A stretch of 64,000 nucleotides of DNA from Bacillus sp. N13C7 (GCF_026790065.1 NZ_JALAMO010000003.1:124001-188000), one strand, 5' to 3'; positions 1 to 9,142 are shown, counted from the stretch's first letter. Numbers and translations are program-made. The notes: a model not told the origin generated them from the letters alone.

Positions 1-1
1 C

Positions 2-1516
2 GCGACTGCCCATGATACATTTTGGGATTTTGTCGCCAATAACCCTGAGTCTGCTCACATGGTGATGTGGACGATGTCGGACAGAGGCATCCCGCGCAGC
101 TACAGAATGATGGAAGGCTTCGGCGTGCACACGTTCCGTTTTGTCAATGAACAGGGAAAGGCACGTTTCGTGAAATTTCACTGGAAGCCGGTGCTCGGCG
201 TGCATTCTCTCGTATGGGATGAAGCGCAGAAAATTGCCGGGAAAGATCCGGATTTCCACCGCCGCGACCTGTGGGAAACGATTGAAAACGGCGGCACGGT
301 TGAATATGAGCTCGGTGTGCAGATGATTGATGAAGAAGATGAATTCAAATTTGATTTTGATATTCTTGATCCGACCAAGCTGTGGCCGGAAGAGCTCGTG
401 CCGGTGAAGATTATTGGGAAAATGACGCTGAACCGCAACCAGGATAATGTATTTGCGGAAACGGAACAAGTCGCATTCCACCCGGGAAATGTCGTGCCGG
501 GCATCGATTTTACCAATGACCCGCTTTTGCAGGGGCGGCTTTTCTCGTATACAGACACACAGCTCATCCGTCTTGGCGGCCCGAACTTCCATGAGCTTCC
601 GATTAACCGACCGGTATGTCCGTTTCATAACAACCAATACGATGGCTATCACCGGATGACGATCAATAAGGGGCCAGTCGCTTATCATAAAAACTCTCTG
701 CAAAACAATGACCCGTCGCCTGCGGCAGCTGAAGAAGGCGGCTACGTCCATTATCAGGAAAAAGTCGAGGGCAAAAAAATCCGCCAGCGGAGTGACAGTT
801 TCAACGATTATTACTCACAGGCAAAGCTGTTCTGGAACAGCATGTCTCCTGTCGAGAAGCAGCACATTATTTCTGCTTTCTGCTTTGAGGTCGGGAAGGT
901 CAAAAGCAAGGACGTGCAGCGGCAGGTCGTTGACGTCTTCAGCAATGTCGATACAGGCTTAGCGGAAGAAATCGCCAAAGGAGTAGGCGTGGCGGCGCCG
1001 GCAAAACGGAAAGCATCTAAAGAAATTCTAACCTCGCCTGCGTTAAGCCAGGCCCGTACAGTGAAAACGGCGTCAACGAGAAAAGTCGCTGTTCTCGCCG
1101 GCAATGGTTTTGATGAAAATGAGCTGCAAACAGTGCTGGACGCTTTAAAGCAAGAAGGGATCACAGCGGACATCATCAGCCAAACGCTTGGGTACATCAC
1201 AAGCGGCACCGGACAGCAGCTTGAGGCCGGCGGCACGTTCCTGACGGCGGATTCTGTTCTGTATGATGCCGTCTATGCCGCAGGAGGGCCGGAGCTCAAA
1301 GACAACAAACAAGCGATGGCGTTTATCAGAGAAGCCTACAGCCACTATAAAGCGATCGGCGCAGTGAATGAAGGAATTGGCCTTCTTCAGTCAGCTGTTG
1401 GGACAACAGAGGGTCCGGGCATCGTGACAGCGAAAGATGAAGCTGACTATACCGCCTTCAGCAAGACGTTTATCGAGGCCGTCGCCGCTCACCGCCATTG
1501 GGATAGACGAATTTAA
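2..1516 (+). CDS. katE: Catalase KatE, large-subunit type (5' end outside window)
   Basis: Heme catalase that dismutates hydrogen peroxide in the cytoplasm. The frame is open from base 2, so the start and the N-terminal catalytic His lie outside the window; 504 codons remain. The proximal heme-ligand motif RLFSYTDTQ, with its Tyr codon near base 548, is intact. After about residue 330 of the visible part a linker leads to a flavodoxin/GATase-like C-terminal domain (TRKVAVLAGNGFDENE), which distinguishes large-subunit catalases from small ones such as KatX in this window. In B. subtilis this is the SigB-controlled stress catalase; its promoter is not visible here. yxiS follows 49 bases downstream and probably shares its terminator. 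Confidence 0.95.
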   Translation, partial: ATAHDTFWDFVANNPESAHMVMWTMSDRGIPRSYRMMEGFGVHTFRFVNEQGKARFVKFHWKPVLGVHSLVWDEAQKIAGKDPDFHRRDLWETIENGGTVEYELGVQMIDEEDEFKFDFDILDPTKLWPEELVPVKIIGKMTLNRNQDNVFAETEQVAFHPGNVVPGIDFTNDPLLQGRLFSYTDTQLIRLGGPNFHELPINRPVCPFHNNQYDGYHRMTINKGPVAYHKNSLQNNDPSPAAAEEGGYVHYQEKVEGKKIRQRSDSFNDYYSQAKLFWNSMSPVEKQHIISAFCFEVGKVKSKDVQRQVVDVFSNVDTGLAEEIAKGVGVAAPAKRKASKEILTSPALSQARTVKTASTRKVAVLAGNGFDENELQTVLDALKQEGITADIISQTLGYITSGTGQQLEAGGTFLTADSVLYDAVYAAGGPELKDNKQAMAFIREAYSHYKAIGAVNEGIGLLQSAVGTTEGPGIVTAKDEADYTAFSKTFIEAVAAHRHWDRRI

Positions 1517-1565
1517 TCCGCTCCTGTATCTTATAGGAAGATACTTTTCATAAGGAGCATGACAG

Positions 1566-1856
1566 ATGAACGAAAAACAGCTCGTTGAAGCCTACGAACG
1601 CGATGAAAATATGATGATTTTGGTGTTTGCCCAATGGTGCGTGAACCATGATCTTGATCCGCTGCAGCTGTACGCCAAGGCGTATCCGCAGCAGAAGCTG
1701 AATGAAAGTTTGAAAAAAACCATGGATGAACTGGTCGTGCCGAAGCACGAATCAGAACACATTCCGGACCAGACCGTCATTGCGGTGTTAGAGATGTTTG
1801 GAAATACAGATTTGGCACAAGCGGTGCACGAAGCCATTGCGGAACGAAAACAATAA
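1566..1856 (+). CDS. yxiS: YxiS, small conserved protein of unknown function
   Basis: A 96-residue, acidic, soluble protein with no signal peptide or membrane segment. It begins MNEKQLVEAYERDENMM and matches my memory of B. subtilis YxiS. A good ribosome site (AAGGAG) lies 9 bases before the ATG. It follows katE by 49 bases on the same strand and ends in a strong terminator, so it is probably cotranscribed with katE and induced with the general stress response; that is inference from position. No catalytic motif was recognised. Confidence 0.8.
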   Translation: MNEKQLVEAYERDENMMILVFAQWCVNHDLDPLQLYAKAYPQQKLNESLKKTMDELVVPKHESEHIPDQTVIAVLEMFGNTDLAQAVHEAIAERKQ

Positions 1857-1887
1857 AAAAAGAGACACATTGTGTCTCTTTTTTTAT
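1855..1887 (+). terminator. Rho-independent terminator of katE-yxiS
   Basis: Stem AGAGACACA/TGTGTCTCT followed by a run of eight T. A matching A run upstream of the stem would let it also work on the other strand. Confidence 0.9.
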
Positions 1888-2002
1888 TGGAAAAATCAAG
1901 CGATTAGACCTAGAAACTTCTTTTCACCCTCAAGAGTCTATAAAAGTGTACCTTTCAGAAAAAAGGGAATCATAAGCAATGCATATTAAAGGAGGAGATC
2001 GT

Positions 2003-2674
2003 ATGAAATGGAGCAACATGCTGAAAGCTGCTGGGATTTCTGTTTTGCTTTTTGCTGTATTTGCATATACGGCCCCCGCATCGAATGCAGTTCAAGCGAA
2101 AGGACCGACTGTCAGCAGCCATACGTATAAAAAGATTAAGGAATTAAAGTATCCTCAGGTGCATCACATTGGAAATGCCGCGTTTGAAAAGAAAATCAAT
2201 CAAGAGCTGAAAGCCTACATTGAACAATCGTATCAGGAATACCTGAAAAACAAAAAAGCAGGCGAACAGCAGGGATTCAAAGCGGAATATCAAACATCCT
2301 TCAGCGTCAAATACAATGCCGCAGGCAAGCTCAGCATTCAAACACTCAATTATATCTATTCAGGCGGCGCTCATGGTTTAACGTCTGTTCAGTCATTTAA
2401 TTATGACTTGAAAGCACAAAAGCGGGTGACACTGAATCAGATTCTGAATACCAAAACAAAAATCAGCAAAACGAAAGATTACCTGTACAGCTATATCCAA
2501 AAACATAACACGCTGTTTTTCCCTGACGTAAAGAAAGAGGATATTACCCTTAACCAAAACACAACGTTTTACTTTACGAAAAACGGAATCGCCATCGTCT
2601 TCGGCCAATATGACCTGGGACCTTATGCAGCCGGAATCCGAGATGTGCAGGTGCCTTCCTCTGTTTATCAATAA
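2003..2674 (+). CDS. yxiT: Secreted RsiV-like protein (DUF4163/DUF3298), yxiT locus
   Basis: 223 residues from the ATG at 2003, chosen because AAAGGAGGAGAT sits just before it; an in-frame ATG at 1979 lies upstream of that ribosome site and is unlikely. Residues 1 to about 34 form a Sec signal peptide with hydrophobic core ISVLLFAVFAYTA and a cleavage region near ASNAVQA. The mature part resembles the extracellular half of the lysozyme sensor RsiV: SGGAHGLT near the middle and a C-terminal FGQYDLGPYAAGIRDVQVP typical of DUF3298. There is no transmembrane or anti-sigma segment, so it is a free secreted domain. Function unknown. From memory the gene at this position in strain 168 (yxiT) is much shorter, so this may be the intact form. 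Confidence 0.75.
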   Translation: MKWSNMLKAAGISVLLFAVFAYTAPASNAVQAKGPTVSSHTYKKIKELKYPQVHHIGNAAFEKKINQELKAYIEQSYQEYLKNKKAGEQQGFKAEYQTSFSVKYNAAGKLSIQTLNYIYSGGAHGLTSVQSFNYDLKAQKRVTLNQILNTKTKISKTKDYLYSYIQKHNTLFFPDVKKEDITLNQNTTFYFTKNGIAIVFGQYDLGPYAAGIRDVQVPSSVYQ

Positions 2675-2676
2675 TT

Positions 2677-2712
2677 AAAAGAGCCATATCCTTAAAAGGG
2701 ATATGGCTCAAT
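2677..2712 (-). terminator. Terminator of nupG, shared with the gene on the + strand
   Basis: Stem GAGCCATATCC/GGATATGGCTC. Read on the minus strand it is followed by TTTTAATTATT, a U-rich tail for nupG. The + strand tail (AATGTTT) is weaker. Confidence 0.8.
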
Positions 2713-2716
2713 GTTT

Positions 2717-3910
2717 CTACCACACAAACAGGCCGACAATCGCAGCACTTAGTAAAGATACTGCAATTCCGCTGACGAGCAATTTCCACACGTTTTTCCC
2801 GATGACGGTTGACTTTTCGCCGTCAAGGATCGAGTTGTATGTTCCGTAAATCATGCCGACAGTACTGAAGTTGGCAAATGACGTCAGGAATGTCGTCGCC
2901 ACCGCAACGGTGTGAGGCGGAAGTGATTTGAGGTTTTCTTTCAAGTCAAGCATCGCAACAAACTCGTTCGTTGCCAATTTCATTCCCATTAGCTGAGCGA
3001 CATACATCGCATCATGTACCGGCAGGCCAAGCAGGAAGGCAAAAGGACTGAAGAGATAAGCAAAAATCGTTTGGATGGTCAGTCCGTGTACGAAAACGCC
3101 AAGAATGCCATTGACTGCTGATGTTAATGCGACATATCCGATCACCATGGCCAAAATAACGATCACCATGTTCATGCCGACAAGCATACTGTTAGAAATC
3201 GTAGAGAAAAAGTCTTTCTTCTCTTCTTTAGGCGGGGTATAGATGATGTCTTCATCCTCCGGCACGTGAACAGGGTTCAGCAAGTTTGCGATAATCAACG
3301 CGTTTAAGCAGTTCAGCGGAATTGCTGTAAATACGTAAGTCGCCGGCACCATTGACAGATAAGAACCAATAATGGAGCCGCTGATGCTGCTCATGCTCAT
3401 TAAGCCGAATGTGAGCAGGCGGTTGTTGTTTAAAACCGTAAGCTGCTGGCGGATGACCGCAAGTGCTTCCGTATTTCCCAGGAACATCATTTGAATTGAG
3501 AAAAAGCTCTCTAATTTCGGCAAGCGGGAAGCCTTTGAAATCACCCAACCGATTTTATCAATCAGCCAAGGCAAAATGCCGAAATATGTTAAAATATCAA
3601 AGAATGTGACGATAAAGATAATTGGAAGAAGTGCACTGAAGAAAAAGTCTACTGTTTCATTCGCCATCACTGATGGGAAGGCAAACGCGATACCGTCACT
3701 GGCGCAAGCAATCAGCCAAGTGAAGAAATCACCAATTTTACCGATGGCCCAGCTCCCGACTTTCGTTCCCAGCATAAACCAAGTAATCAGCAATTCCAGA
3801 ACAATTAACGTAATGATCGGGCGCCACTTGATTTTCTTTTTCTGCGGAGAACATAGGAATACAACTGCCATAATCACAATGAGACCAACAAGGTTTAATA
3901 AAAAGTACAT
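2717..3910 (-). CDS. nupG: Concentrative purine nucleoside transporter NupG
   Basis: 397-residue integral membrane protein of the CNT family, importing purine nucleosides by ion symport. About ten hydrophobic segments start from residue 1. Family motifs are visible: NTEALAVIRQQ in the middle and TSFANFSTVGMIYGTYNSI near the C-terminus. RBS AGGAG precedes the ATG at 3910. It is monocistronic, led by a guanine riboswitch with its own terminator and closed by a hairpin at 2677-2712. Known in B. subtilis as yxjA/nupG. Expression should be switched off by guanine or hypoxanthine. Confidence 0.93.
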   Translation of the reverse strand: MYFLLNLVGLIVIMAVVFLCSPQKKKIKWRPIITLIVLELLITWFMLGTKVGSWAIGKIGDFFTWLIACASDGIAFAFPSVMANETVDFFFSALLPIIFIVTFFDILTYFGILPWLIDKIGWVISKASRLPKLESFFSIQMMFLGNTEALAVIRQQLTVLNNNRLLTFGLMSMSSISGSIIGSYLSMVPATYVFTAIPLNCLNALIIANLLNPVHVPEDEDIIYTPPKEEKKDFFSTISNSMLVGMNMVIVILAMVIGYVALTSAVNGILGVFVHGLTIQTIFAYLFSPFAFLLGLPVHDAMYVAQLMGMKLATNEFVAMLDLKENLKSLPPHTVAVATTFLTSFANFSTVGMIYGTYNSILDGEKSTVIGKNVWKLLVSGIAVSLLSAAIVGLFVW

Positions 3911-3943
3911 GATAGCAACTCCTATGAGGTTTATTATGGAAAC

Positions 3944-4002
3944 AAAAAAAGCCCTTATCCTTCACAAATTCTGGAAGCGCAGAAAGTGTGAAAAATAAGA
4001 GC
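3944..4002 (-). terminator. Regulatory terminator of the nupG guanine riboswitch
   Basis: On the minus strand GCTCTTAT...TTCACA pairs with TGTGAAGGATAAGGGC, followed by seven T (read from 3950 leftward). It lies between the aptamer and the nupG ribosome site, as expected for an OFF switch. Confidence 0.85.
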
Positions 4003-4050
4003 AAACAGAAAAGAACTTGTCCTTTTCAACTCGTTCAAATTTATTCAAAC

Positions 4051-4122
4051 TTTCTTGTAGTCTAGTTTTTTACGGTTACTAGGTAGAAACAATCAGACCA
4101 TATTACTGATCATATACAAGAA
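4051..4122 (-). promoter_or_regulatory. Guanine riboswitch (purine aptamer) upstream of nupG
   Basis: On the minus strand the purine-aptamer signatures appear in order: P1 CTTGTA, then ATATGATCAGTAATATGGTCTGAT, then TTTCTACCTAGTAACCGT, then CTAGACTACAAG closing P1. The specificity base in J3/1 (GACTAC) is C, which in this family selects guanine/hypoxanthine; adenine switches have U there. Ligand binding should favour the terminator at 3944-4002. Confidence 0.93.
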
Positions 4123-4147
4123 TGTCTTTTTCTAAGATGATAGCAGT

Positions 4148-4176
4148 ATTTTATCCTTTCACTTTTTGAAAATCAA
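4148..4176 (-). promoter_or_regulatory. Probable SigA promoter of nupG
   Basis: On the minus strand TTGATT (4176-4171), a 17-base spacer, and TAAAAT (4153-4148). It lies about 25 bases before the aptamer, the expected place for its transcription start. Confidence 0.65.
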
Positions 4177-4338
4177 CCTTTTTAACTATTTTCACAATAA
4201 TAAAATTTATATTTTGAATTTGAGAAAATAAAGGAAAAACATGTTGGATTGCTATGCTGATATGATGTTGATGAGGGCAGCAGCAGTATGGCATTGATTT
4301 TTCTTCAACCTATGCTTTCAGCTCCTAGAGGTTTGTTG

Positions 4339-4344
4339 TATGAT
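4339..4344 (+). promoter_or_regulatory. Candidate -10 box for the yxjB leader transcript
   Basis: TATGAT lies 43 bases before the leader-peptide ATG. No convincing -35 was seen at 16-18 bases, so the assignment is weak. Confidence 0.3.
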
Positions 4345-4386
4345 GTACATGGGGAAACTCATACAGCAAAAAAGGGAGTTTTTTTC

Positions 4387-4416
4387 ATGATTATCCAATT
4401 CATTCGTTATAGATAA
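4387..4416 (+). CDS. Putative leader peptide MIIQFIRYR upstream of yxjB
   Basis: A nine-codon ORF (ATG to TAA) preceded by AAAAGGGAG with eight bases of spacing, a good ribosome site. It lies 6 bases before the rising arm of a strong terminator that precedes yxjB. This is the layout of ribosome-mediated attenuators for antibiotic-resistance and rRNA-methyltransferase genes: a ribosome stalled here would alter folding of the terminator. The mechanism is inferred; the ORF, its ribosome site and the terminator are seen directly. Confidence 0.6.
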   Translation: MIIQFIRYR

Positions 4417-4421
4417 TGACA

Positions 4422-4490
4422 GGTATAGACAATCTGCCAGACCTGGCCAATTTTTGAGAGAGGCCCAGGTTTATTTGTCTATGCCTTTTT
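4422..4490 (+). terminator. Attenuator-type terminator between leader peptide and yxjB
   Basis: GGTATAGACAA (4422-4432) pairs with TTGTCTATGCC (4475-4485), followed by TTTTT. Inside, AGACCTGG pairs with CCCAGGTTT, giving a long two-part stem. It lies entirely upstream of the yxjB start, so it must be read through for yxjB expression. Confidence 0.8.
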
Positions 4491-4527
4491 CATTTATCTA
4501 AAAATGAATGAATGAGGTGTTGTTATC

Positions 4528-5388
4528 ATGAAACGAACAGTTGATTTCAGCCAATTCGCCCTCATGTTTCGATGTCCGCTCTGCGGTTCTTCCATGGATG
4601 CGGATTCAGGAAAAAGCTTGATTTGTACAGAACGAGGCCACACATTTGATAGATCCCGGCACGGGTATGTGAACTTCCTGGCGAAGCCGGTCAAAACCGG
4701 TTACGATGCCGGACTTTTTGAGGCGAGGAGCAGGCTGATTGGAGAATGCCGGTTCTTTGAGCCGCTCCATCATGCGATTGCAGATCTCATCAGTTACCCC
4801 AGCTCTGGTGAAGAAGCTTTCACCATCTTGGACAGCGGATGCGGTGAGGGATCTCATTTGAATTCGCTTTGCGGGTTTGATTATGCAGGGAAAGCAGCGA
4901 TGGGAACAGGCATCGATCTTTCGAAGGATGGGATTATAAAAGCTTCTAAGGCATTCAAAGATCAGATGTGGGCGGTTGCTGATGTGGCGCGTGCTCCCTT
5001 TTATGACCGCCAATTTGATGTTGTGCTGTCTATTTTTTCGCCGTCCAATTATGCAGAGTTTCATAGACTGCTGAAGGATGATGGCATGCTCATTAAAGTA
5101 GTGCCGCGAAAAGATTATTTAATAGAATTAAGGCAATTTTTATATACTGATTCACCAAGGCGTACGTATTCCAATACGGCAGCTGTTGAGCGTTTTACAG
5201 CGAATGTTGAACGCAGTCATCAAGCGAGGCTGCGCTATGCCAAAACGCTTAACCGGCAAGCGATACATTGGCTGCTCCAGATGACGCCGCTCGCCTGGTC
5301 GGCGCCGAAAGACCGAGTCAGCCTGCTGAAAGAGATGAAATCAGCCGATATCACGGTTGATGTCGATATCCTAATAGGAATGAAATGA
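4528..5388 (+). CDS. yxjB: 23S rRNA (guanine-N1) methyltransferase, RlmA(II)/TlrB type
   Basis: 286 residues. The N-terminus holds the RlmA zinc finger, FRCPLCGSS...LICTERGHTFDRSRHGYVNFL, with four candidate ligands (Cys, Cys, Cys, His). Next comes the SAM-binding site LDSGCGEGSHLNSL and a Rossmann methyltransferase core. The family methylates N1 of a guanine in helix 35 of 23S rRNA (G745 or G748) in the peptide exit tunnel and affects macrolide sensitivity. RBS GAGGTG lies 10 bases before the ATG. It is monocistronic, behind a leader peptide and terminator, with its own terminator after the stop. Site specificity (G748) is by analogy with Gram-positive members. Confidence 0.85.
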   Translation: MKRTVDFSQFALMFRCPLCGSSMDADSGKSLICTERGHTFDRSRHGYVNFLAKPVKTGYDAGLFEARSRLIGECRFFEPLHHAIADLISYPSSGEEAFTILDSGCGEGSHLNSLCGFDYAGKAAMGTGIDLSKDGIIKASKAFKDQMWAVADVARAPFYDRQFDVVLSIFSPSNYAEFHRLLKDDGMLIKVVPRKDYLIELRQFLYTDSPRRTYSNTAAVERFTANVERSHQARLRYAKTLNRQAIHWLLQMTPLAWSAPKDRVSLLKEMKSADITVDVDILIGMK

Positions 5389-5394
5389 TGGCAG

Positions 5395-5428
5395 AGGAAA
5401 GCTCCGAAAAAAGGAGCTTTCCTTTTTT
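5395..5428 (+). terminator. Terminator of yxjB
   Basis: Stem AGGAAAGCTCC/GGAGCTTTCCT with a seven-base loop, followed by six T. Confidence 0.9.
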
Positions 5429-5499
5429 AATCGGAATAGTTGGCCCCCGCTTCTCGTACATATGGAAAGGGGACGGAAACAGCCGATGCGGGGAGTTAT

Positions 5500-5513
5500 T
5501 GTAAACGCTTTCT
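5500..5513 (+). promoter_or_regulatory. Candidate cre (CcpA site) before yxjC
   Basis: TGTAAACGCTTTCT matches the 14-base catabolite-responsive element consensus at all but the last position. It lies about 20 bases before the yxjC start, where it could block transcription when glucose is present. Confidence 0.55.
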
Positions 5514-5531
5514 TGTCTGTGGAAATGGGGG

Positions 5532-6956
5532 ATGCTTGTGGAACTGATCATTATTCTATTGGCGTTAGGTTTGCTGATGTTTACGGCGTATCGGGGATTT
5601 TCTGTCATTTTGTTTGCGCCGATTTGCGCGCTATTCGCGGTGCTGCTGACAGATCCAAGCCATGTGCTCCCTTTTTTCTCATCCATTTTTATGGAGAAGA
5701 TGGCGGGCTTTATGAAACTGTATTTCCCAGTGTTTCTGCTCGGTGCGATTTTTGGAAAGGTCGTTGAAATGTCCGGGCTTGCGGCATCGATTGCGAAAAC
5801 GATTGTCAGGCTTGTCGGGGCGAAAAGAGCGATACACGCAATCGTGCTGATGGGCGCTATCTTGACGTACAGCGGCGTCAGCCTGTTTGTTGTCGTGTTT
5901 GCCGTATATCCTTTTGCAAAAAATTTGTTCCGAGAAGCAAACATACCGAAACGCCTCATCCCGGGAACAATTGCTTTAGGGGCTTTTACGTTTACGATGG
6001 ACGCACTTCCGGGGACGCCGCAAATTCAAAATGTCATCCCGACGACGTTTTTCAAAACAGACATTTATGCCGCTCCTTGGCTTGGCTTGATCGGCGCAGT
6101 GATTGTGCTGGCAGCGGGCATGCTCTATTTGGAATCGAGGCGGAAAAAAGCGCAGGCATCCGGCGAGGGCTATGGCGGTTTTGATTCGGAGAATACAGCC
6201 GCTCTCGAAAAGTCTGAGTTCGCGGCAGAACCTGACAAAAGCCCGGTGCAGCATGCGCTTGCCTTTGTCCCGCTTATACTCGTAGGTGCAATGAATAAAT
6301 GTTTCACCATATACCTTCCAAAGTGGTATCCGAATGGATTTGATTTTTCATCGATCGGATTAAAGGAGTTCGGAAAGCTTGATATTTCTTCAGCAGCTGC
6401 CATTTGGTCGGTTGAGCTTGCTCTGGTGATTGGCATCATCACAACGATTTTATTTGATTGGAGAAGAGTGTTTGCCCAAATGAAGGAGGGGCTGAATGAA
6501 GGGATCGGCGGCGCCTTGCTGGCATCTATGAATACGGGTGCCGAGTATGGTTTCGGCGGCGTTATCGCCGCACTGCCGGGGTTTCACAAGCTGAGCAGCG
6601 GAATTTCGCACACCTTTGCCGACCCGCTTGTAAACGGGGCTGTCACGACAACGGTGCTGGCGGGAATCACCGGGTCGGCTTCAGGTGGTATGGGCATTGC
6701 GTTAAGCGCGATGTCAGATCAATATTTGCAGGCGATTCAGGCTTACAACATTCCACCGGAAGTGATGCATCGGATCATTTCGATGGCATCAGGCGGCATG
6801 GATACGCTGCCGCATAATGGTGCTGTCATCACGCTTCTGGCCGTGACGGGACTGACTCACCGGCAATCGTATCGGGATATTTTTGCGATCACGCTCATCA
6901 AAACGGCTGCCGTATTTGCTGTGATCGCGATTTATAGCCTGACGGGTCTAGTGTAG
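5532..6956 (+). CDS. yxjC: GntP-family permease, probable hydroxybutyrate/ketone-body transporter
   Basis: 474-residue integral membrane protein of the GntP/IT superfamily with about twelve hydrophobic segments. It heads an operon with CoA-transferase genes scoA and scoB and a 3-hydroxybutyrate dehydrogenase-like gene, which suggests uptake of 3-hydroxybutyrate or acetoacetate; that substrate is inferred from context. Start at ATG 5532 gives MLVELII. GTG at 5538 is a real alternative because ATGGGGG sits six bases before it. scoA begins 23 bases downstream. Confidence 0.85.
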   Translation: MLVELIIILLALGLLMFTAYRGFSVILFAPICALFAVLLTDPSHVLPFFSSIFMEKMAGFMKLYFPVFLLGAIFGKVVEMSGLAASIAKTIVRLVGAKRAIHAIVLMGAILTYSGVSLFVVVFAVYPFAKNLFREANIPKRLIPGTIALGAFTFTMDALPGTPQIQNVIPTTFFKTDIYAAPWLGLIGAVIVLAAGMLYLESRRKKAQASGEGYGGFDSENTAALEKSEFAAEPDKSPVQHALAFVPLILVGAMNKCFTIYLPKWYPNGFDFSSIGLKEFGKLDISSAAAIWSVELALVIGIITTILFDWRRVFAQMKEGLNEGIGGALLASMNTGAEYGFGGVIAALPGFHKLSSGISHTFADPLVNGAVTTTVLAGITGSASGGMGIALSAMSDQYLQAIQAYNIPPEVMHRIISMASGGMDTLPHNGAVITLLAVTGLTHRQSYRDIFAITLIKTAAVFAVIAIYSLTGLV

Positions 6957-6979
6957 GAGAAAACGAAAGGGGCATCAAT

Positions 6980-7696
6980 ATGGGAAAAGTGCTGTCATCA
7001 AGTAAGGAAGCTGCGGAACTGATTCATGATGGAGATACGCTGATCGCAGGAGGATTCGGGCTGTGCGGCATTCCTGAACAGCTCATTTTGGCGATAAGAG
7101 ATCAGGGAGTAAAGGATTTAACCGTTGTCAGCAACAATTGCGGGGTCGATGACTGGGGGCTCGGCTTGCTTTTGGCTAACAGGCAAATCAAGAAAATGAT
7201 CGCATCCTATGTCGGTGAAAATAAAATTTTTGAGCGGCAGTTTTTAAGCGGAGAGCTTGAGGTCGAGCTTGTACCCCAAGGAACACTCGCTGAGAGAATT
7301 CGTGCAGGCGGCGCGGGCATACCGGGATTTTATACGGCGACAGGCGTCGGCACCTCCATAGCCGAGGGAAAAGAGCATAAAACGTTCGGCGGCCGGACGT
7401 ATGTACTGGAGCGAGGCATTACTGGCGATGTGGCGATCGTTAAAGCGTGGAAAGCGGACACCATGGGGAATTTGATTTTTCGGAAAACGGCGAGAAATTT
7501 CAATCCCGTTGCTGCGATGGCAGGCAAGATTACGATTGCCGAGGCGGAAGAAATCGTGGACGCAGGAGAGCTCGATCCAGATCACATCCATACACCGGGA
7601 ATTTATGTACAGCATGTGGTGCGTGGCGCGAGCCAAGAAAAACGGATTGAAAAACGAACAGTTCGGCAAGCGGCGGGAAAGGGTGAAGCGAAATGA
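6980..7696 (+). CDS. scoA: Succinyl-CoA:3-ketoacid CoA-transferase subunit A
   Basis: 238-residue alpha subunit of a family I CoA-transferase. It carries the N-terminal glycine-rich CoA-binding region [13 protein letters not shown] and [25 protein letters not shown]. With ScoB it moves CoA from succinyl-CoA to acetoacetate so that ketone bodies can enter central metabolism. RBS AAAGGGGC precedes the ATG. Its last four bases overlap the scoB start (ATGA), indicating translational coupling of the two subunits. Confidence 0.95.
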   Translation: MGKVLSSSKEAAELIHDGDTLIAGGFGLCGIPEQLILAIRDQGVKDLTVVSNNCGVDDWGLGLLLANRQIKKMIASYVGENKIFERQFLSGELEVELVPQGTLAERIRAGGAGIPGFYTATGVGTSIAEGKEHKTFGGRTYVLERGITGDVAIVKAWKADTMGNLIFRKTARNFNPVAAMAGKITIAEAEEIVDAGELDPDHIHTPGIYVQHVVRGASQEKRIEKRTVRQAAGKGEAK

Positions 7697-8349
7697 AGGA
7701 AGCGAGAAAACGAATGGTTAAACGCGCTGTACAAGAAATCAAGGATGGCATGAATGTGAATCTTGGGATTGGAATGCCGACGCTTGTCGCAAATGAGATC
7801 CCCGATGGCGTTCACGTCATGCTTCAGTCAGAAAACGGATTGCTCGGGATCGGCCCCTATCCTCTGGAAGGAACGGAAGACGCGGATTTGATCAATGCTG
7901 GGAAGGAAACGATCACTGAAGTGACGGGCGCTTCCTATTTTGACAGTGCTGAATCATTCGCAATGATACGAGGCGGGCATATCGATCTGGCTATTCTCGG
8001 CGGCATGGAGGTTTCGGAGCAGGGTGATTTGGCCAATTGGATGATCCCCGGCAAAATGGTAAAAGGGATGGGGGGCGCCATGGATCTCGTCAACGGTGCG
8101 AAACGGATCGTTGTCATCATGGAGCATGTCAATAAACATGGCGAGTCAAAGGTGAAACAAGCTTGCACCCTTCCGCTGACAGGCCAGAGAGTCGTGCACA
8201 GGCTGATTACGGATTTGGCTGTGTTTGATTTTGATAACGGCCGCATGACACTGACTGAGCTTCAGGAAGGCGTCACAATTGAAGAGGTTTATGAAAAAAC
8301 AGAAGCTAATTTCGCTGTAAGCCAGTCTGTGCTCAAACAAAATTCTTAA
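7693..8349 (+). CDS. scoB: Succinyl-CoA:3-ketoacid CoA-transferase subunit B
   Basis: 218-residue beta subunit. It supplies the catalytic glutamate in [15 protein letters not shown] (near residue 46), which forms the glutamyl-CoA thioester in this family. [23 protein letters not shown] is another conserved block. It overlaps scoA by four bases and is followed after 16 bases by yxjF, so all four genes form one operon for ketone-body use. Confidence 0.95.
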   Translation: MKEARKRMVKRAVQEIKDGMNVNLGIGMPTLVANEIPDGVHVMLQSENGLLGIGPYPLEGTEDADLINAGKETITEVTGASYFDSAESFAMIRGGHIDLAILGGMEVSEQGDLANWMIPGKMVKGMGGAMDLVNGAKRIVVIMEHVNKHGESKVKQACTLPLTGQRVVHRLITDLAVFDFDNGRMTLTELQEGVTIEEVYEKTEANFAVSQSVLKQNS

Positions 8350-8365
8350 TGGGAAGGTGTTTGAC

Positions 8366-9139
8366 ATGAACAAACAAGTCGCATTGGTGACAGGGGCAGC
8401 CGGCGGAATCGGATTCGACATCGCAAAGGAATTCGCCCGTAAAGGCGCCAGCGTCATCGTTTCGGATCTCCATCAGAAAGCGTGCGAAAAGGCAGTCTCC
8501 AAGCTTGCAGATGAAGGATTTGACGCGGTGGCCATCCCGTGTGATGTGACAAAGGAAGCGCAAGTCGCTGACACGGTGAACGCCATCCAAAAACGGTACG
8601 GGCGCTTGGATATTTTGGTGAACAATGCCGGTATTCAGCACGTCGCCCCGATTGAAGAGTTTCCGACAGAAACCTTTGAACAGCTGATCAAGGTCATGCT
8701 GACGGCGCCCTTCATCGCAATGAAGCATGTTTTTCCGACCATGAAAAAACAGCAGTTTGGCAGAATCATTAATATCGCGTCTGTTAATGGATTAGTTGGC
8801 TTTGCAGGGAAATCCGCTTACAATAGCGCCAAGCACGGCGTCATTGGACTCACAAAAGTCGGGGCGCTGGAAGGCGCGCCCCACGGCATTACAGTCAATG
8901 CGCTCTGCCCGGGTTATGTCGATACCCAGCTTGTACGCAATCAGCTTAGCGATCTATCGAAAACGAGAAATGTCCCTTACGACTCTGTACTTGAACAAGT
9001 CATTTTTCCGCTTGTGCCGCAAAAGCGACTGCTTTCCGTCAAGGAAATTGCGGATTATGCCGTGTTTTTGGCAAGCGAGAAGGCGAAGGGCGTCACTGGG
9101 CAGGCTGTCGTCCTTGATGGGGGCTACACTGCACAATGA
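8366..9139 (+). CDS. yxjF: Short-chain dehydrogenase, probable 3-hydroxybutyrate dehydrogenase
   Basis: 257-residue classical SDR. The NAD-binding motif TGAAGGIGFDIA is at the N-terminus, NNAG in the middle, and the catalytic YNSAK (Tyr, Lys) at about residues 152-156. It probably oxidises 3-hydroxybutyrate to acetoacetate, feeding ScoAB; substrate is inferred from operon context and family similarity. Start at ATG 8366 is preferred over GTG 8357 because GGAAGGTG lies just before it and gives the usual 257-residue length. Confidence 0.88.
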   Translation: MNKQVALVTGAAGGIGFDIAKEFARKGASVIVSDLHQKACEKAVSKLADEGFDAVAIPCDVTKEAQVADTVNAIQKRYGRLDILVNNAGIQHVAPIEEFPTETFEQLIKVMLTAPFIAMKHVFPTMKKQQFGRIINIASVNGLVGFAGKSAYNSAKHGVIGLTKVGALEGAPHGITVNALCPGYVDTQLVRNQLSDLSKTRNVPYDSVLEQVIFPLVPQKRLLSVKEIADYAVFLASEKAKGVTGQAVVLDGGYTAQ

Positions 9140-9142
9140 TAG

